Assembly (NCBI RefSeq): GCF_017308015.1
Contig: NZ_JAFKFW010000008.1
Span: 1 to 64,000 of the forward strand
From: Allobosea sp.
Lineage (GTDB): Bacteria > Pseudomonadota > Alphaproteobacteria > Rhizobiales > Beijerinckiaceae
Direction: 5' to 3'
Length of the DNA: 64,000 bases
In this document: one piece after another, positions 57,101 through 64,000 of the stretch
Numbering within the stretch: the first letter of the stretch is position 1
Layout of the letters: every line of letters begins with the position of its first letter
Notes under the pieces: generated by a model
The model's database searches: none
What the model was told of the DNA's origin: nothing
What the model saw: the letters and a program-made list of their open reading frames with translations, nothing else
Program-made: the position numbers and the translations under genes

Positions 57101-58161
57101 ACCGGCTGATGGGCGCCAGCATCGGCAAGGGCGCGGAGATCTCGACCAATCTCTCCGGTCGCTACGACCTGACCGGCATCGGTGCCGGCAACTTCATCGC
57201 CGACGAGGTCGTCTTCGGCGACGAGGACATGCGCCGCGGCTATATGCGCCTCGACGCGACGCGTACCGGTGAGCAGGTCTTCGTCGGCAATGATGCGGTG
57301 GTGCCCCCCGGCGCCGTCATTCCCGACCGCGTGCTGATCGGCATCAAGTCCAAGCCCCCCGCCAATGACCGCATGCAGTCCGGAGACACCTGGTTCGGCT
57401 CGCCGCCGATCCGCCTGCCGACGCGGCAGAAGGTCGATCTCGGCGCCGACTGGACCTACAAGCCTTCCTTCGCCAAGCAGTTCGGGCGCGGCGTCTTCGA
57501 GGCGCTGCACACTTCCTTCCCGGCGATGCTGTTCATCACCTTCGGCACGATCGCGGTCGACATGGTCTTGCAGCAGAAGATCAACGAGGGCGACTGGCTC
57601 GGCCTCGTTCTGTCCTTCATGGGCGTCGCCATGGCGATCGCCATCGTGCAGGCCCTGATCTGTGCCGCCGTCAAATGGCTGATGATGGGCGTCTACAAGC
57701 CCGTGATGAAGCCGATGTGGTCGTGGTGGGCGATGCGCACCGAGGCCGTGGCGGTGATGTATTGGGGCCTCGGCGGCAAGGTTCTGTTCGACTATCTGCG
57801 CGGCACGCCTTTCCTGCCCTGGTTCCTGATGCTGTTCGGCGCGAAATACGGCAAGGGCGTCTGGCTCGATTCCACGGATATCACCGAGTTCGACTGTATC
57901 AAGGTCGGCGATTTCTGCACGATCAACGCCCATTCGGCGCTGCAGACCCATCTCTACGAGGATCGGGTCATGAAAGTCGGCCGCGTGCGGCTGGGCAAGG
58001 GCGTCTGCGTCGGCGCAGGCGCCACGGTGCTCTACGACACCCATGTCGGGGACTTCGCCCAGATCGGCCTGCTCACCGTCATCATGAAGGGCGAGAGCCT
58101 GCCGGCGCATACGCGCTGGGAGGGCGCCCCGGCAGCGCCGGCTAAGGGGCCGGCGCACTGA
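54142..58161 (+). CDS. Pls/PosA-family nonribosomal peptide synthetase
   Basis: This 1,339-residue protein has the layout of poly-lysine/poly-ornithine-type synthetases. An adenylation domain (about 25-520) shows A3 (YTSGSTGTPKAIVISH, near 185), the specificity aspartate in AFDLSMEEIW (near 231), A5 (NTYGPTEATV, near 316), A8 (GRIDDQIKIRGFRVELGE, near 425) and the A10 lysine (VSGKVDRK). A carrier domain follows, with the phosphopantetheine serine in DLGGHSLLAARF (near 571). The rest is a membrane part with three pairs of hydrophobic segments, each followed by hexapeptide-repeat stretches (e.g. IGKDVSVGASVVLGHDSVIG). There is no condensation or thioesterase domain. The predicted role is stepwise making of a short amino-acid homopolymer at the membrane. 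The monomer cannot be told. Confidence 0.9.
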   Translation: MNDMTKLSAASDAAAANPLAMLAGEKRPDLIRDEVLAEIFAATTAIRPHHPALTDLERRMTYAEVWAEAGRQARGLHLAGIGPGDMIGLWMPRGIDLLVAQIAITRVGAAWIPFDAEAPVERIATCLDDAQARGIVTCTAWAGRAEATERTVWTPGDLAAGADGTEPPARPAGLTPDHPAYLIYTSGSTGTPKAIVISHRNICHFLRSGNAIYGFGPDDVVFQGASVAFDLSMEEIWTPYLVGATLFVASPEMMGDAEKLPAILNRAGVTIIDTVPTLLGILPADVPSLKLILLGGEALPPAIVQKWSKPGRRILNTYGPTEATVVATAAEVVPGETVTIGKPIPNYTAYVVGEDMRLVHPGEQGELLIGGPGVARGYHGRPELTAEKFIANPFTGVAGEGDPILYRSGDAVSLDENRNIVFHGRIDDQIKIRGFRVELGEIESKLADEPGVAQAAVVLRTDDGIERLVAFVVPEPGVAVDGPALRAALREKLPPYMVPAHFEAAGSLPRMVSGKVDRKMLKAAPLTAPSADGEQEPPRNATEAALLEAAKRVLGTASLPLEADFFVDLGGHSLLAARFISIVREMPAYAGITLQDVYAARTLRAMAVLLDERGVAVAEDLSFTPPPFLRRFLCGLAQAVALPVIIGLATAQWLGVFVTYMILSGEDLPLFGQIAALLGVYVAIIVVTGLIAIGLKWLVLGRTKPGVYPLWGVYYFRWWFAARIAGLVHIKWLQGTPVMRFYWRLLGAKVGRDVIISDYEAGAIDLIEIGDFTTFGSKTTFANGEAIGDKLIIGRIAIGKDVSVGASVVLGHDSVIGDHAEIGDLTAVRPGARIGAAEVWDGTPARKIGTVDVAALPPQAEASAGRRALLTCFYILMLVVLPPVSLLPIFPAFWLFDKIDYFIAGWTDISYLWFLPLLTWPTAIGLIAFTVLLMAALRWAILPRVTSGSWSIHSGFYARKWTVALATEVTLETLSSLFATIYMRAWYRLMGASIGKGAEISTNLSGRYDLTGIGAGNFIADEVVFGDEDMRRGYMRLDATRTGEQVFVGNDAVVPPGAVIPDRVLIGIKSKPPANDRMQSGDTWFGSPPIRLPTRQKVDLGADWTYKPSFAKQFGRGVFEALHTSFPAMLFITFGTIAVDMVLQQKINEGDWLGLVLSFMGVAMAIAIVQALICAAVKWLMMGVYKPVMKPMWSWWAMRTEAVAVMYWGLGGKVLFDYLRGTPFLPWFLMLFGAKYGKGVWLDSTDITEFDCIKVGDFCTINAHSALQTHLYEDRVMKVGRVRLGKGVCVGAGATVLYDTHVGDFAQIGLLTVIMKGESLPAHTRWEGAPAAPAKGPAH

Positions 58162-58173
58162 GGCGCTGACGGC

Positions 58174-58959
58174 TCAGCCTGCGTCGGCGTGAGGCGCGCC
58201 GGCAGGATGGCCGGCGAGCGGCAGCGCCATTTCCTCGGGGGCCAGTTCGCGGATGGCGCCCTTGGCGAGATCGCCCAGCGCGAGTTCGCCGATCCTGACC
58301 CGGACGAGGCGCAGCACCTCGGCGCCGGCGGCTGCGACGATCCGCCTGACCTGCCGGTTGCGACCTTCGTCGATCACCATCTCGACCCAGGCATTGCGCT
58401 CTCCGCAGCGCAGCAGGGCCGCTGAACGGATCGACAGCACCTCGTCTCCGTCGACCGCGCCCTCCCTCAGCCTCGCCATGAAGGCGTCGTCCGGTATCCG
58501 GTCGATCTGGACGTGATACGTCTTGTCCACTCCCGAGGCCGGGTCGAGGATGCGCTGTGCCCAGCGCGTGTCGTTGGTCATCAGCAGCAGGCCCTCGCTT
58601 GCCATGTCGAGGCGTCCGACCGGGGCGAGATGAGGCAGGTTCAGGCCCCCCAGGCAGGCATAGACGGTCTGGCGCCCTTCCGGGTCGTTCGCGGTCGTCA
58701 CCATGCCCCGCGGCTTGTTGAGCATCAGGTAGATGCGCCGGGCCGCCGTCACCGGCCGATCGTCGACTGCCAGCCGTGCCCTCTGAGGGTCGATGCGCAA
58801 CTCGACCTGCCGCACGATGCGCCCATCGACGGCGACGCGCCCCTCGCGCACCAGCTTTTCGGCCTGAGTCCGCGAGCAGTAGCCGAGCTTGGACAGCGCG
58901 CGCGCAAGGCTGACGGTTGCCGTCGATGCCTGGGTCGGGGCCCTGCGAAGGAATCTCAT
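58174..58959 (-). CDS. Pseudouridine synthase (RsuA/RluB/RluE family)
   Basis: The 261-residue protein has an N-terminal S4 RNA-binding domain (VSLARALSKLGYCSRTQAEKLVREGRVAVDG, about 16-47) and a catalytic domain with the active aspartate in HLAPVGRLDMASEGLLLMTND (near 115). KTYHVQID and EGRNRQVRRIVAAAG complete the family pattern. It modifies a uridine in 16S or 23S rRNA; which one is not decidable. I chose the ATG at 58959 (MRFLRRAPT). It converges with the Pls/PosA gene, 12 bases apart. Confidence 0.93.
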   Translation of the reverse strand: MRFLRRAPTQASTATVSLARALSKLGYCSRTQAEKLVREGRVAVDGRIVRQVELRIDPQRARLAVDDRPVTAARRIYLMLNKPRGMVTTANDPEGRQTVYACLGGLNLPHLAPVGRLDMASEGLLLMTNDTRWAQRILDPASGVDKTYHVQIDRIPDDAFMARLREGAVDGDEVLSIRSAALLRCGERNAWVEMVIDEGRNRQVRRIVAAAGAEVLRLVRVRIGELALGDLAKGAIRELAPEEMALPLAGHPAGAPHADAG

Positions 58960-59339
58960 GATGAGCCTGGCTGTTGATCGCGGCGCCGCGGGCAGGCTCG
59001 CCGCGCTGGAAAGGTCGCGAGCGGCTGGTCCCATCCTCGGGCGGCGGCTGGCTTCGATGCGGAAGCCTGTCGATGGCGGAAAAAGCGTGGCCCGATGCCT
59101 GCAGGCAGGCTGGTCGAAAGCCGGATCGACCCCGAAGCGGCCCTGCCGGGCGGCTCGGGGCTAGGCTCCCGCGATGATGGGGCTCCCGGGGCGCCAGGAG
59201 CGCGAAGGGCTGGGCGTCCGCTTCATGTTCTGCTTGAAGCCGGTACCGCCCGGCCTTGTCAATGGCGGCGGCCGTCCTTCCGGGGTTTCGCCGCGCGCCG
59301 ATCCGGCTTAAGAGCCGGTAGCAAACGTATCGGGCTCCC
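58960..59339. other. Divergent gap before aroC
   Basis: This 380-base stretch between the divergent pseudouridine synthase and aroC holds no gene I can support. Near aroC there is a small hairpin, CCGGCT (59303-59308) and AGCCGG (59313-59318), 22 bases before the ATG. Promoters for both genes must lie here, but I see no clear consensus. Confidence 0.4.
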
Positions 59340-60458
59340 ATGTCGCATAACAGCTTCGGACATCTCTTCCGCGTCACCACCTTCGGCGAGAGCCATGGCC
59401 CCGCCATCGGCTGCGTCGTCGATGGCTGCCCGCCGCTCCTTCCGCTGACCGCGGCCGATATCCAGGGCGATCTCGACCGCCGCCGGCCGGGCCAGTCGCG
59501 CTTCACCACGCAGCGTCAGGAGCCGGACGAGATCCGCATCGTCTCCGGCGTCTTTGCCCGCGAGAGCGACGGCGTGCAGGTGACGACCGGCACCTCGATC
59601 GGGCTCATGATCGACAATGTCGATCAGCGCTCGAAGGATTATTCCGACATCAAGGACAAGTACCGGCCGGGCCATGCCGACTACACCTACGACGTCAAAT
59701 ACGGCATCCGGGATTATCGTGGCGGCGGCCGTTCCTCGGCCCGCGAGACGGCGATGCGCGTCGCCGCCGGCGCCATCGCCCGCAAGGTCGTGCCGGGCAT
59801 GATCGTGCGCGGCGCCCTCGTCCAGATGGGACCGCACAAGATCGACCGCGCCAACTGGGACTGGGACGAGATCGGCCGCAATCCGTTCTTCTGCCCGGAT
59901 GCGAAGGCCGCGGCCTTCTTCGAGGGCTATCTCGACGGCGTCAGGAAATCCGGCTCCTCGATCGGCGCCGTTCTGGAGATCGTCGCCGAGGGCGTGCCGG
60001 CGGGGCTGGGCGCGCCGATCTATGCCAAGCTCGATGCCGAGATCGCCGCTGCGCTGATGAGCATCAATGCGGTCAAGGGCGTCGAGATCGGTGAAGGCTT
60101 CGGGGCAGCAGAGTTGTCCGGCGAGGATAATGCCGACGAGATGCGCGCCGGCAATGACGGCAAGCCGCTCTTCCTCTCCAATCATGCCGGCGGCATCCTC
60201 GGCGGCATCTCGACCGGGCAGCCGATCGTCGCGCGCTTCGCGGTGAAGCCGACCTCCTCGATCCTGGCGACCCGCGCGACGGTCACGCGCACCGGCGGCG
60301 AAGCGGAGATGTTCACCAAGGGCCGCCATGACCCTTGTGTCGGCATCCGCGCCGTGCCGGTCGGCGAGGCGATGGTCGCTTGCGTGCTGGCGGACCAGTA
60401 TCTGCGCCATCGCGCGCAGGTTGGCGTCGTCGAGCCGCGCTGGCCGTTCCAGGAGTGA
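59340..60458 (+). CDS. aroC: Chorismate synthase
   Basis: The 372-residue FMN-dependent enzyme makes chorismate from EPSP, the last shikimate step. Marks: [24 protein letters not shown] at the N-terminus, [22 protein letters not shown], the [18 protein letters not shown] segment (near 135-150) and a C-terminal [19 protein letters not shown]. Full length. The ATG lies at 59340. Between aroC and the next gene, 103 bases contain a palindrome that may belong to the riboflavin gene. Confidence 0.97.
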   Translation: MSHNSFGHLFRVTTFGESHGPAIGCVVDGCPPLLPLTAADIQGDLDRRRPGQSRFTTQRQEPDEIRIVSGVFARESDGVQVTTGTSIGLMIDNVDQRSKDYSDIKDKYRPGHADYTYDVKYGIRDYRGGGRSSARETAMRVAAGAIARKVVPGMIVRGALVQMGPHKIDRANWDWDEIGRNPFFCPDAKAAAFFEGYLDGVRKSGSSIGAVLEIVAEGVPAGLGAPIYAKLDAEIAAALMSINAVKGVEIGEGFGAAELSGEDNADEMRAGNDGKPLFLSNHAGGILGGISTGQPIVARFAVKPTSSILATRATVTRTGGEAEMFTKGRHDPCVGIRAVPVGEAMVACVLADQYLRHRAQVGVVEPRWPFQE

Positions 60459-60490
60459 CGCGGAGGGCCTTTGCCGCTGCGTTGCTGCTT

Positions 60491-60514
60491 GCATTTCAGC
60501 AATACTGAAAATGC
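60491..60514. promoter_or_regulatory. Palindrome upstream of the HTH-RibB gene
   Basis: GCATTTCAG and CTGAAAATGC surround CAATA. TTTCAG pairs perfectly with CTGAAA, and the outer GCA pairs with TGC past one bulged A. The site is 48 bases upstream of the ribB ATG, where an operator would be. The encoded protein has its own N-terminal helix-turn-helix, which makes self-binding an attractive but untested idea. No FMN riboswitch is visible. Confidence 0.45.
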
Positions 60515-60561
60515 AGACATGATTCATTGCAGGTGAAACGGTGCCGTATTAACTTGGCGGC

Positions 60562-61842
60562 ATGAAGCTCGACGTCTGGCTCCGGCAGAACAGGATCGCA
60601 CGCAGCGCCTTCGCGAAACAGGTCGGCCTGTCGCCGGCCAGCGTGACCGCTTTGTGCAATGATCCGGCTGCCTGGATCTCCCGCGAAAGCGCTGAGCGCA
60701 TCACCGCCGCCACGGGCGGCGCCGTCACCCCCAATGATTTCCTCGGCCTGTCCGGGGCGCGCGAGGCTGCCATGACCACAAATGTCGCCGAGACCATCGA
60801 AGCCTTTGCCCGTGGCGAGATCGTCATCGTCACCGATGACGACGATCGCGAGAACGAGGGCGATCTCATCATCGCCGCGTCTCTCTGCACGCCCGAGAAG
60901 ATGGCCTTCATCATCCGCAATACCTGCGGCATCGTCTGCGCCCCGCTGACCACGAGCGAGGCCCGGCGCCTGCGGCTCGATCCGATGGTCTCGTCGAACG
61001 ATGCTCCGCTCGGCACGGCCTTCACCATCACGGTCGACGTCAAGCACGGGCTGACCACCGGCATCTCGGCCGAGCAGCGCAACAACACGGTCCGCGCGCT
61101 CGCCAACGGCAACATGGGCGCGGCCGATTTCGTCCGACCCGGCCATGTCTTTCCGCTCATCGCCAGGGATGGCGGCGTGCTGATGCGCTCGGGCCATACG
61201 GAAGCCGCCGTCGACCTGTGCAAGCTCGCCGACCTCCCTCAGGTCGGCGTCATCTGCGAACTCGCCAATGACGACGGCACGGTGATGAAGGGCGCGCAGA
61301 TCACCGCCTTCGCCGAGAAGCACGGGCTGAAGCAGATCACCGTCGCGGACCTGATCGCCTATCGCCAGTCGCGCGAGAAGCTGGTCGAGCGCGTGCACTC
61401 CTTCCCGGTCAAAACCGAGTTCGGCGACGTGACCGGCCATGTCTATGTCACGCCCTTCGACAGCACCCAGCACTTCGCCTTCGTGATGGGCAAGCTCGGC
61501 GATGGCGAGAAGGTGCCGGCTCGTCTGCATCGCGCCGACGTCGTCGCCGACGTGCTCGGCGGCGCCGGCTCGATCCAGTGCGCGCTCCGCCGCTTCCAGC
61601 AGGACGGCAAGGGCGTGCTGATCTATCTGCGCGACGGCAGCGCCGGCGTGCCGATCAAGAGCGTCGATGATGAGGGTTCGGATGCGTTGCGCAGCCAGCA
61701 ATGGCGCGAGGTGGGGCTCGGCGCCCAGATCCTGCGCGATCTCGGCGTCCGCTCGATCGTGAACCTCGCCTCCTCCCCGCGCTCCTTCGTCGGCCTCTCC
61801 GGTTTCGGCATCGAGATCGCCGGGACGGAGCCGCTGGAATAA
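60562..61842 (+). CDS. ribB: HTH-domain fused 3,4-dihydroxy-2-butanone-4-phosphate synthase (RibBX type)
   Basis: The 426-residue protein has three parts. Residues 1-60 look like a Cro/C1-type HTH (LRQNRIARSAFAKQVGLSPASVTALC). Residues 72-280 are RibB, making the four-carbon precursor of riboflavin: VIVTDDDDRENEGDLI, STNDAP-like SSNDAPLGTAF and RSGHTEAAVDLCKLA are present. Residues 285-420 align in position with GTP cyclohydrolase II, but the zinc cysteines are absent (RLHRADVVADVLGGAGSIQC), so this part is a degenerate RibX-type domain. Such RibBX proteins occur in alphaproteobacteria. The HTH addition suggests autoregulation. ATG at 60562. Confidence 0.93.
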   Translation: MKLDVWLRQNRIARSAFAKQVGLSPASVTALCNDPAAWISRESAERITAATGGAVTPNDFLGLSGAREAAMTTNVAETIEAFARGEIVIVTDDDDRENEGDLIIAASLCTPEKMAFIIRNTCGIVCAPLTTSEARRLRLDPMVSSNDAPLGTAFTITVDVKHGLTTGISAEQRNNTVRALANGNMGAADFVRPGHVFPLIARDGGVLMRSGHTEAAVDLCKLADLPQVGVICELANDDGTVMKGAQITAFAEKHGLKQITVADLIAYRQSREKLVERVHSFPVKTEFGDVTGHVYVTPFDSTQHFAFVMGKLGDGEKVPARLHRADVVADVLGGAGSIQCALRRFQQDGKGVLIYLRDGSAGVPIKSVDDEGSDALRSQQWREVGLGAQILRDLGVRSIVNLASSPRSFVGLSGFGIEIAGTEPLE

Positions 61843-61861
61843 ACGCAGCGCTTCCCCGCGC

Positions 61862-62791
61862 TCAGCCTTCCATCAGCGCCGAGACATGGGCGGCCGTCGA
61901 TTTCGCGAGTGCGTCGAGGTCGTAGCCGCCCTCCAGCACCGAGACGACCCGGCCGCCGGCAAGGCGGTCGGCCGTCTCCATCAGCTTCTGCGTCGCCCAG
62001 GCGAAATCGGATTCGCGCAGGTTCAGGCTGGCGAGCGGGTCGCGCCAATGCGCGTCGAACCCGGCCGAGATCACCAAGAGATCGGGGCGGAACGCGTCGA
62101 GTCGCGGCAGGACTGCGACCTCGAAGGCTTCACGGAATTCGTCGGAGCCGTCGCCGGCCCGCAAGGGGGCGTTGACGATCGTGTCCTGCGCGCCGCGCTC
62201 CGAAGCCGCGCCGGTGCCCGGATAGAGCGGCATCTCGTGCACGGAGGCATAGAGCACGCTGGCATCGTCCCAGAAGATGTCCTGCGTGCCGTTGCCGTGA
62301 TGCACGTCCCAGTCGATGATGGCGACGCGCCCGGCCCCATGCGCCTTCTGCGCGTGGCGCGCCGCGATCGCGGCGTGGTTGAAGAAGCAGAAGCCCATGG
62401 CGCGTTCGCGCTCGGCGTGGTGGCCGGGCGGGCGCATCGCGACGAAGGCGTTGCGCGCCTTGCCGGCCATCACCTCGTCCACCGCTGCGACCGCGCCGCC
62501 GACGCCGCGCAGCGCCGCTTCCATGGTGCCGGGCGATATCAGCGTGTCCGCATCGACCTGGATGAAACCGGCTGTGGGCGCCGATGCGATCAGGGCCTGC
62601 GCATAGGGTTCAGGATGACAGAGGGCGACCTGATCGAGTGTGCCGAGCGGGGCCTCGAGCCGAATCAGTGCCGCGAAGCGCTCGGCCTCCAGCGCATGTT
62701 CGATCGCTTTCAGCCTGTCCGCACATTCGGGATGGCCCGGCGGCATGGCATGTCGGAGACCGGCCGGGTGGGTGAAGAGCAGGGTCGTCAA
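61862..62791 (-). CDS. Histone-deacetylase-like amidohydrolase
   Basis: The 309-residue zinc hydrolase belongs to the HDAC/acetylpolyamine amidohydrolase family. Marks: HPAGLRHAMPPGHPECADRL at the start, AMRPPGHHAERERAMGFCFFN with the paired histidines (about 133-153), the zinc ligands in AIIDWDVHHGNGTQDIFW (Asp, His) and SAGFDAHWRDP (Asp). In bacteria these enzymes deacetylate polyamines or lysine. The start appears to be TTG at 62791 (MTTLLFTH), because no ATG comes before the conserved first strand. In rhizobia this gene is often near ribB and aroC. Confidence 0.93.
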   Translation of the reverse strand: MTTLLFTHPAGLRHAMPPGHPECADRLKAIEHALEAERFAALIRLEAPLGTLDQVALCHPEPYAQALIASAPTAGFIQVDADTLISPGTMEAALRGVGGAVAAVDEVMAGKARNAFVAMRPPGHHAERERAMGFCFFNHAAIAARHAQKAHGAGRVAIIDWDVHHGNGTQDIFWDDASVLYASVHEMPLYPGTGAASERGAQDTIVNAPLRAGDGSDEFREAFEVAVLPRLDAFRPDLLVISAGFDAHWRDPLASLNLRESDFAWATQKLMETADRLAGGRVVSVLEGGYDLDALAKSTAAHVSALMEG

Positions 62792-63013
62792 GGCCGGTCA
62801 TCCCTGCATGGTGGCCGGCCGAAACGTCATGCGTGGCCGCTTTGCCACGCTAAACGGCCTTCTGGAGCCTGAAAAGGGAACCGGATTGCACCATGGCCGT
62901 TTGAGGCCTAGTGCTTCGCCGAGCCGCCGCTTGTGGGGAAGCGCCCTGGCGATACGAAGCGTTAACGTTCGATTCATCATAAAGGCTGCCTTCGGGTCGG
63001 CTGGGTGGAGGCT

Positions 63014-63610
63014 ATGAAAAAGACCGTTTTCGTTGCACTGGCGCTGTCCGCCCTGCTGGGCGCCTGCCAGTACAAGAGCGTCAGCGCGCCGGCCCTGTCA
63101 GCCCGCGACGCCGAGTATATCGCGCTCGTCCCCAAGTTCGACACCTACCTGCCCTATCTTCCCTACGAGATCAGCGATCCGACCGGGCAGCCGCCGGGCA
63201 CGATCTATATCGATACCAAGGAAAAGTTCCTCTATCTCGTCCTGCCGAACAAGAAGGCGATCCGCTACGGCGTCGCCACCGGCGAGGAAGCCTATGGCTG
63301 GACCGGCGAGGCCGTGGTGCAGCGCAAGGCGGAATGGCCGCGCTGGACGCCGCCGGCCGAGATGGTCAAGCGCTGGCCGCATCTGAAGCCGGTCGCCGGC
63401 GGCATGAATGGCGGCCCGAACAATCCGCTCGGTGCGCGCGCGCTCTACCTCTACCAGAACGGCCAGGACACGCTCTATCGCATCCACGGCACCAACGAGC
63501 CGGAGACGATCGGCCGCTCGGCTTCGTCCGGCTGTATCCGGATGCGTAATATCGACGTGATCGACCTCTTCAACCGCGTTCCGGCTGGCGCGAAGGTCGT
63601 CGTCGTCTGA
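63014..63610 (+). CDS. L,D-transpeptidase (YkuD domain), lipoprotein
   Basis: The 198-residue protein has a lipoprotein signal (MKKTVFVALALSALLGACQYK, lipobox LGAC). The YkuD catalytic domain starts near 60 (GTIYIDTKEKFLYLVLPNKKAIRYGV) and shows YRIHGTNEP and the active-site SSGCIRMRNIDVIDL (cysteine near 175). It would crosslink peptidoglycan or attach proteins to it in the periplasm. GTGGAGG lies two to three bases before the ATG at 63014. A terminator follows the stop after 27 bases. Confidence 0.95.
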   Translation: MKKTVFVALALSALLGACQYKSVSAPALSARDAEYIALVPKFDTYLPYLPYEISDPTGQPPGTIYIDTKEKFLYLVLPNKKAIRYGVATGEEAYGWTGEAVVQRKAEWPRWTPPAEMVKRWPHLKPVAGGMNGGPNNPLGARALYLYQNGQDTLYRIHGTNEPETIGRSASSGCIRMRNIDVIDLFNRVPAGAKVVVV

Positions 63611-63637
63611 TCGTCATCGGGCGACGGGAGTTTCCGG

Positions 63638-63668
63638 CGGGCGGCTTCGGGCCGCCCGTTTTCGTTTG
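63638..63668 (+). terminator. Terminator of the L,D-transpeptidase gene
   Basis: CGGGCGGC (63638-63645) and GCCGCCCG (63651-63658) form an eight-base-pair stem with a five-base loop, followed by TTTTCGTTT. This is a classic rho-independent terminator in the direction of the gene. Confidence 0.88.
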
Positions 63669-63772
63669 GGATCCCTTCTGCAGAGCGACAATCGCCAATT
63701 CCGGGCTCAGGCCCGCGGCCGCCCCGGACTGACGGTGTGTTTCCGCGTAGAGGCAGCGTACTCCCGCCTACG

Positions 63773-63806
63773 AAAAAGGCCGGTGGGAGCAAGCTCCGCA
63801 CCGGCC
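63773..63806 (-). terminator. Terminator for the minus-strand gene at the window end
   Basis: GGCCGGTG (63778-63785) and CACCGGCC (63799-63806), with an inner GGAGC/GCTCC pair, form a strong stem. Read on the minus strand it is followed by TTTTT. It lies 27 bases after the stop at 63833 of the partial gene, which supports that gene being real. Confidence 0.82.
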
Positions 63807-63832
63807 AAGTGGAGGGTCTCGAAGGGGAGGTT

Positions 63833-64000
63833 TCAGTCGTAGAAACCATGGCGGAGAACGCCGGGCAAATCGGCCTGGCGCGCCTCACCGTGCTGCTTCA
63901 ACGCAGGCGGAACCTGTCTGGTTCCAGCAGCAACCGCCGGAATTGCGATCGGGCGGAAGCGGGAGGCATAGGTCGCCCGCGCCGCCGCATCGTGGAAACC
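63833..64000 (-). CDS. Hypothetical protein, C-terminal 55 residues (5' part beyond window)
   Basis: A minus-strand frame is open from the window edge to the TGA at 63833. The 55 visible residues (ending GEARQADLPGVLRHGFYD) resemble no family I know. A rho-independent terminator 27 bases after the stop, in the right orientation, is the main support. The rest of the gene and its start lie beyond base 64000. Confidence 0.5.
   Translation of the reverse strand, partial: GFHDAAARATYASRFRPIAIPAVAAGTRQVPPALKQHGEARQADLPGVLRHGFYD

Noticed and set aside
54889-58158. 1,089-codon open frame on the minus strand opposite the Pls/PosA gene
   Set aside because: It is rich in His, Arg, Asp and Gln without family resemblance, as expected for an antisense frame of a GC-rich gene; the plus-strand frame has clear domains.
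60459-60561. FMN riboswitch before ribB
   Set aside because: The 103 bases are too short for the element and show none of its conserved strings; a palindrome is present instead.
61414-61842. GTP cyclohydrolase II activity for the C-terminal part of the RibB protein
   Set aside because: The three zinc-binding cysteines and other catalytic residues of RibA are absent.
63475-63888. 137-codon minus-strand frame over the L,D-transpeptidase end
   Set aside because: It crosses two terminators and the end of a real gene; the adjacent frame that stops at 63833 fits the terminator better.

Overview
The window looks like chromosome from a GC-rich alphaproteobacterium of the Hyphomicrobiales. A Bosea-like or related genus is my best guess from protein style, the RibBX-type riboflavin protein and the palindromic intergenic repeats; no marker gene proves it. 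Gene density is high. I saw no tRNA, rRNA or CRISPR array. Most genes are ordinary metabolism and regulation, with short accessory patches near the left end.

Layout. 1-5.4 kb: the 3' part of uvrB, then an AT-richer two-gene island on the minus strand (a DUF5343-like protein and a HEPN-type TIGR02391 protein), a broken DUF2267 gene, and a DUF559 endonuclease gene bracketed by palindromic repeats. A GNAT acetyltransferase and a small cysteine-containing protein follow. 5.4-9.7 kb: Nudix hydrolase, NhaA antiporter, cytochrome c, alpha/beta hydrolase, FCD-type GntR regulator. 9.9-18.3 kb: one long plus-strand operon with a dipeptide-type ABC importer (binding protein, two permeases, two ATPases) and two amidohydrolases, opposite the GntR gene with a three-repeat operator-like array between them. 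18.3-26.6 kb: OsmC, a small monooxygenase-like protein, and the complete NAD-dependent molybdenum formate dehydrogenase operon fdsG-fdsB-fdsA-fdhD-fdsD with a LysR regulator upstream.

26.6-45.9 kb is dominated by amino-acid and aldehyde catabolism and its regulators: LLM flavoprotein, the four-gene branched-chain 2-oxoacid dehydrogenase operon with a divergent Lrp regulator, DUF983, MocR, two more Lrp regulators, an aldo/keto reductase, an aldehyde dehydrogenase, an ornithine cyclodeaminase family protein, LysR, IlvA, a gamma-glutamyltransferase family protein and a Gfo/Idh/MocA oxidoreductase. 45.9-64 kb is a housekeeping region: TIGR02301, Nudix, SDR, pdxH, a 17-kDa-antigen-like lipoprotein, a DnaJ-type protein, fabI, folP-folB-folK, a histidine phosphatase, a pseudouridine synthase, aroC, an HTH-RibB-RibX fusion, an HDAC-like amidohydrolase and an L,D-transpeptidase. 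A 1,339-residue Pls/PosA-type nonribosomal peptide synthetase sits in the middle of it.

The most promising leads for something undescribed are the HEPN/DUF5343 pair, the DUF559 gene inside inverted palindromic repeats, the Pls/PosA synthetase, the HTH-fused riboflavin gene with its own upstream palindrome, and the ABC/amidohydrolase operon whose second hydrolase lacks the usual HxH metal motif.
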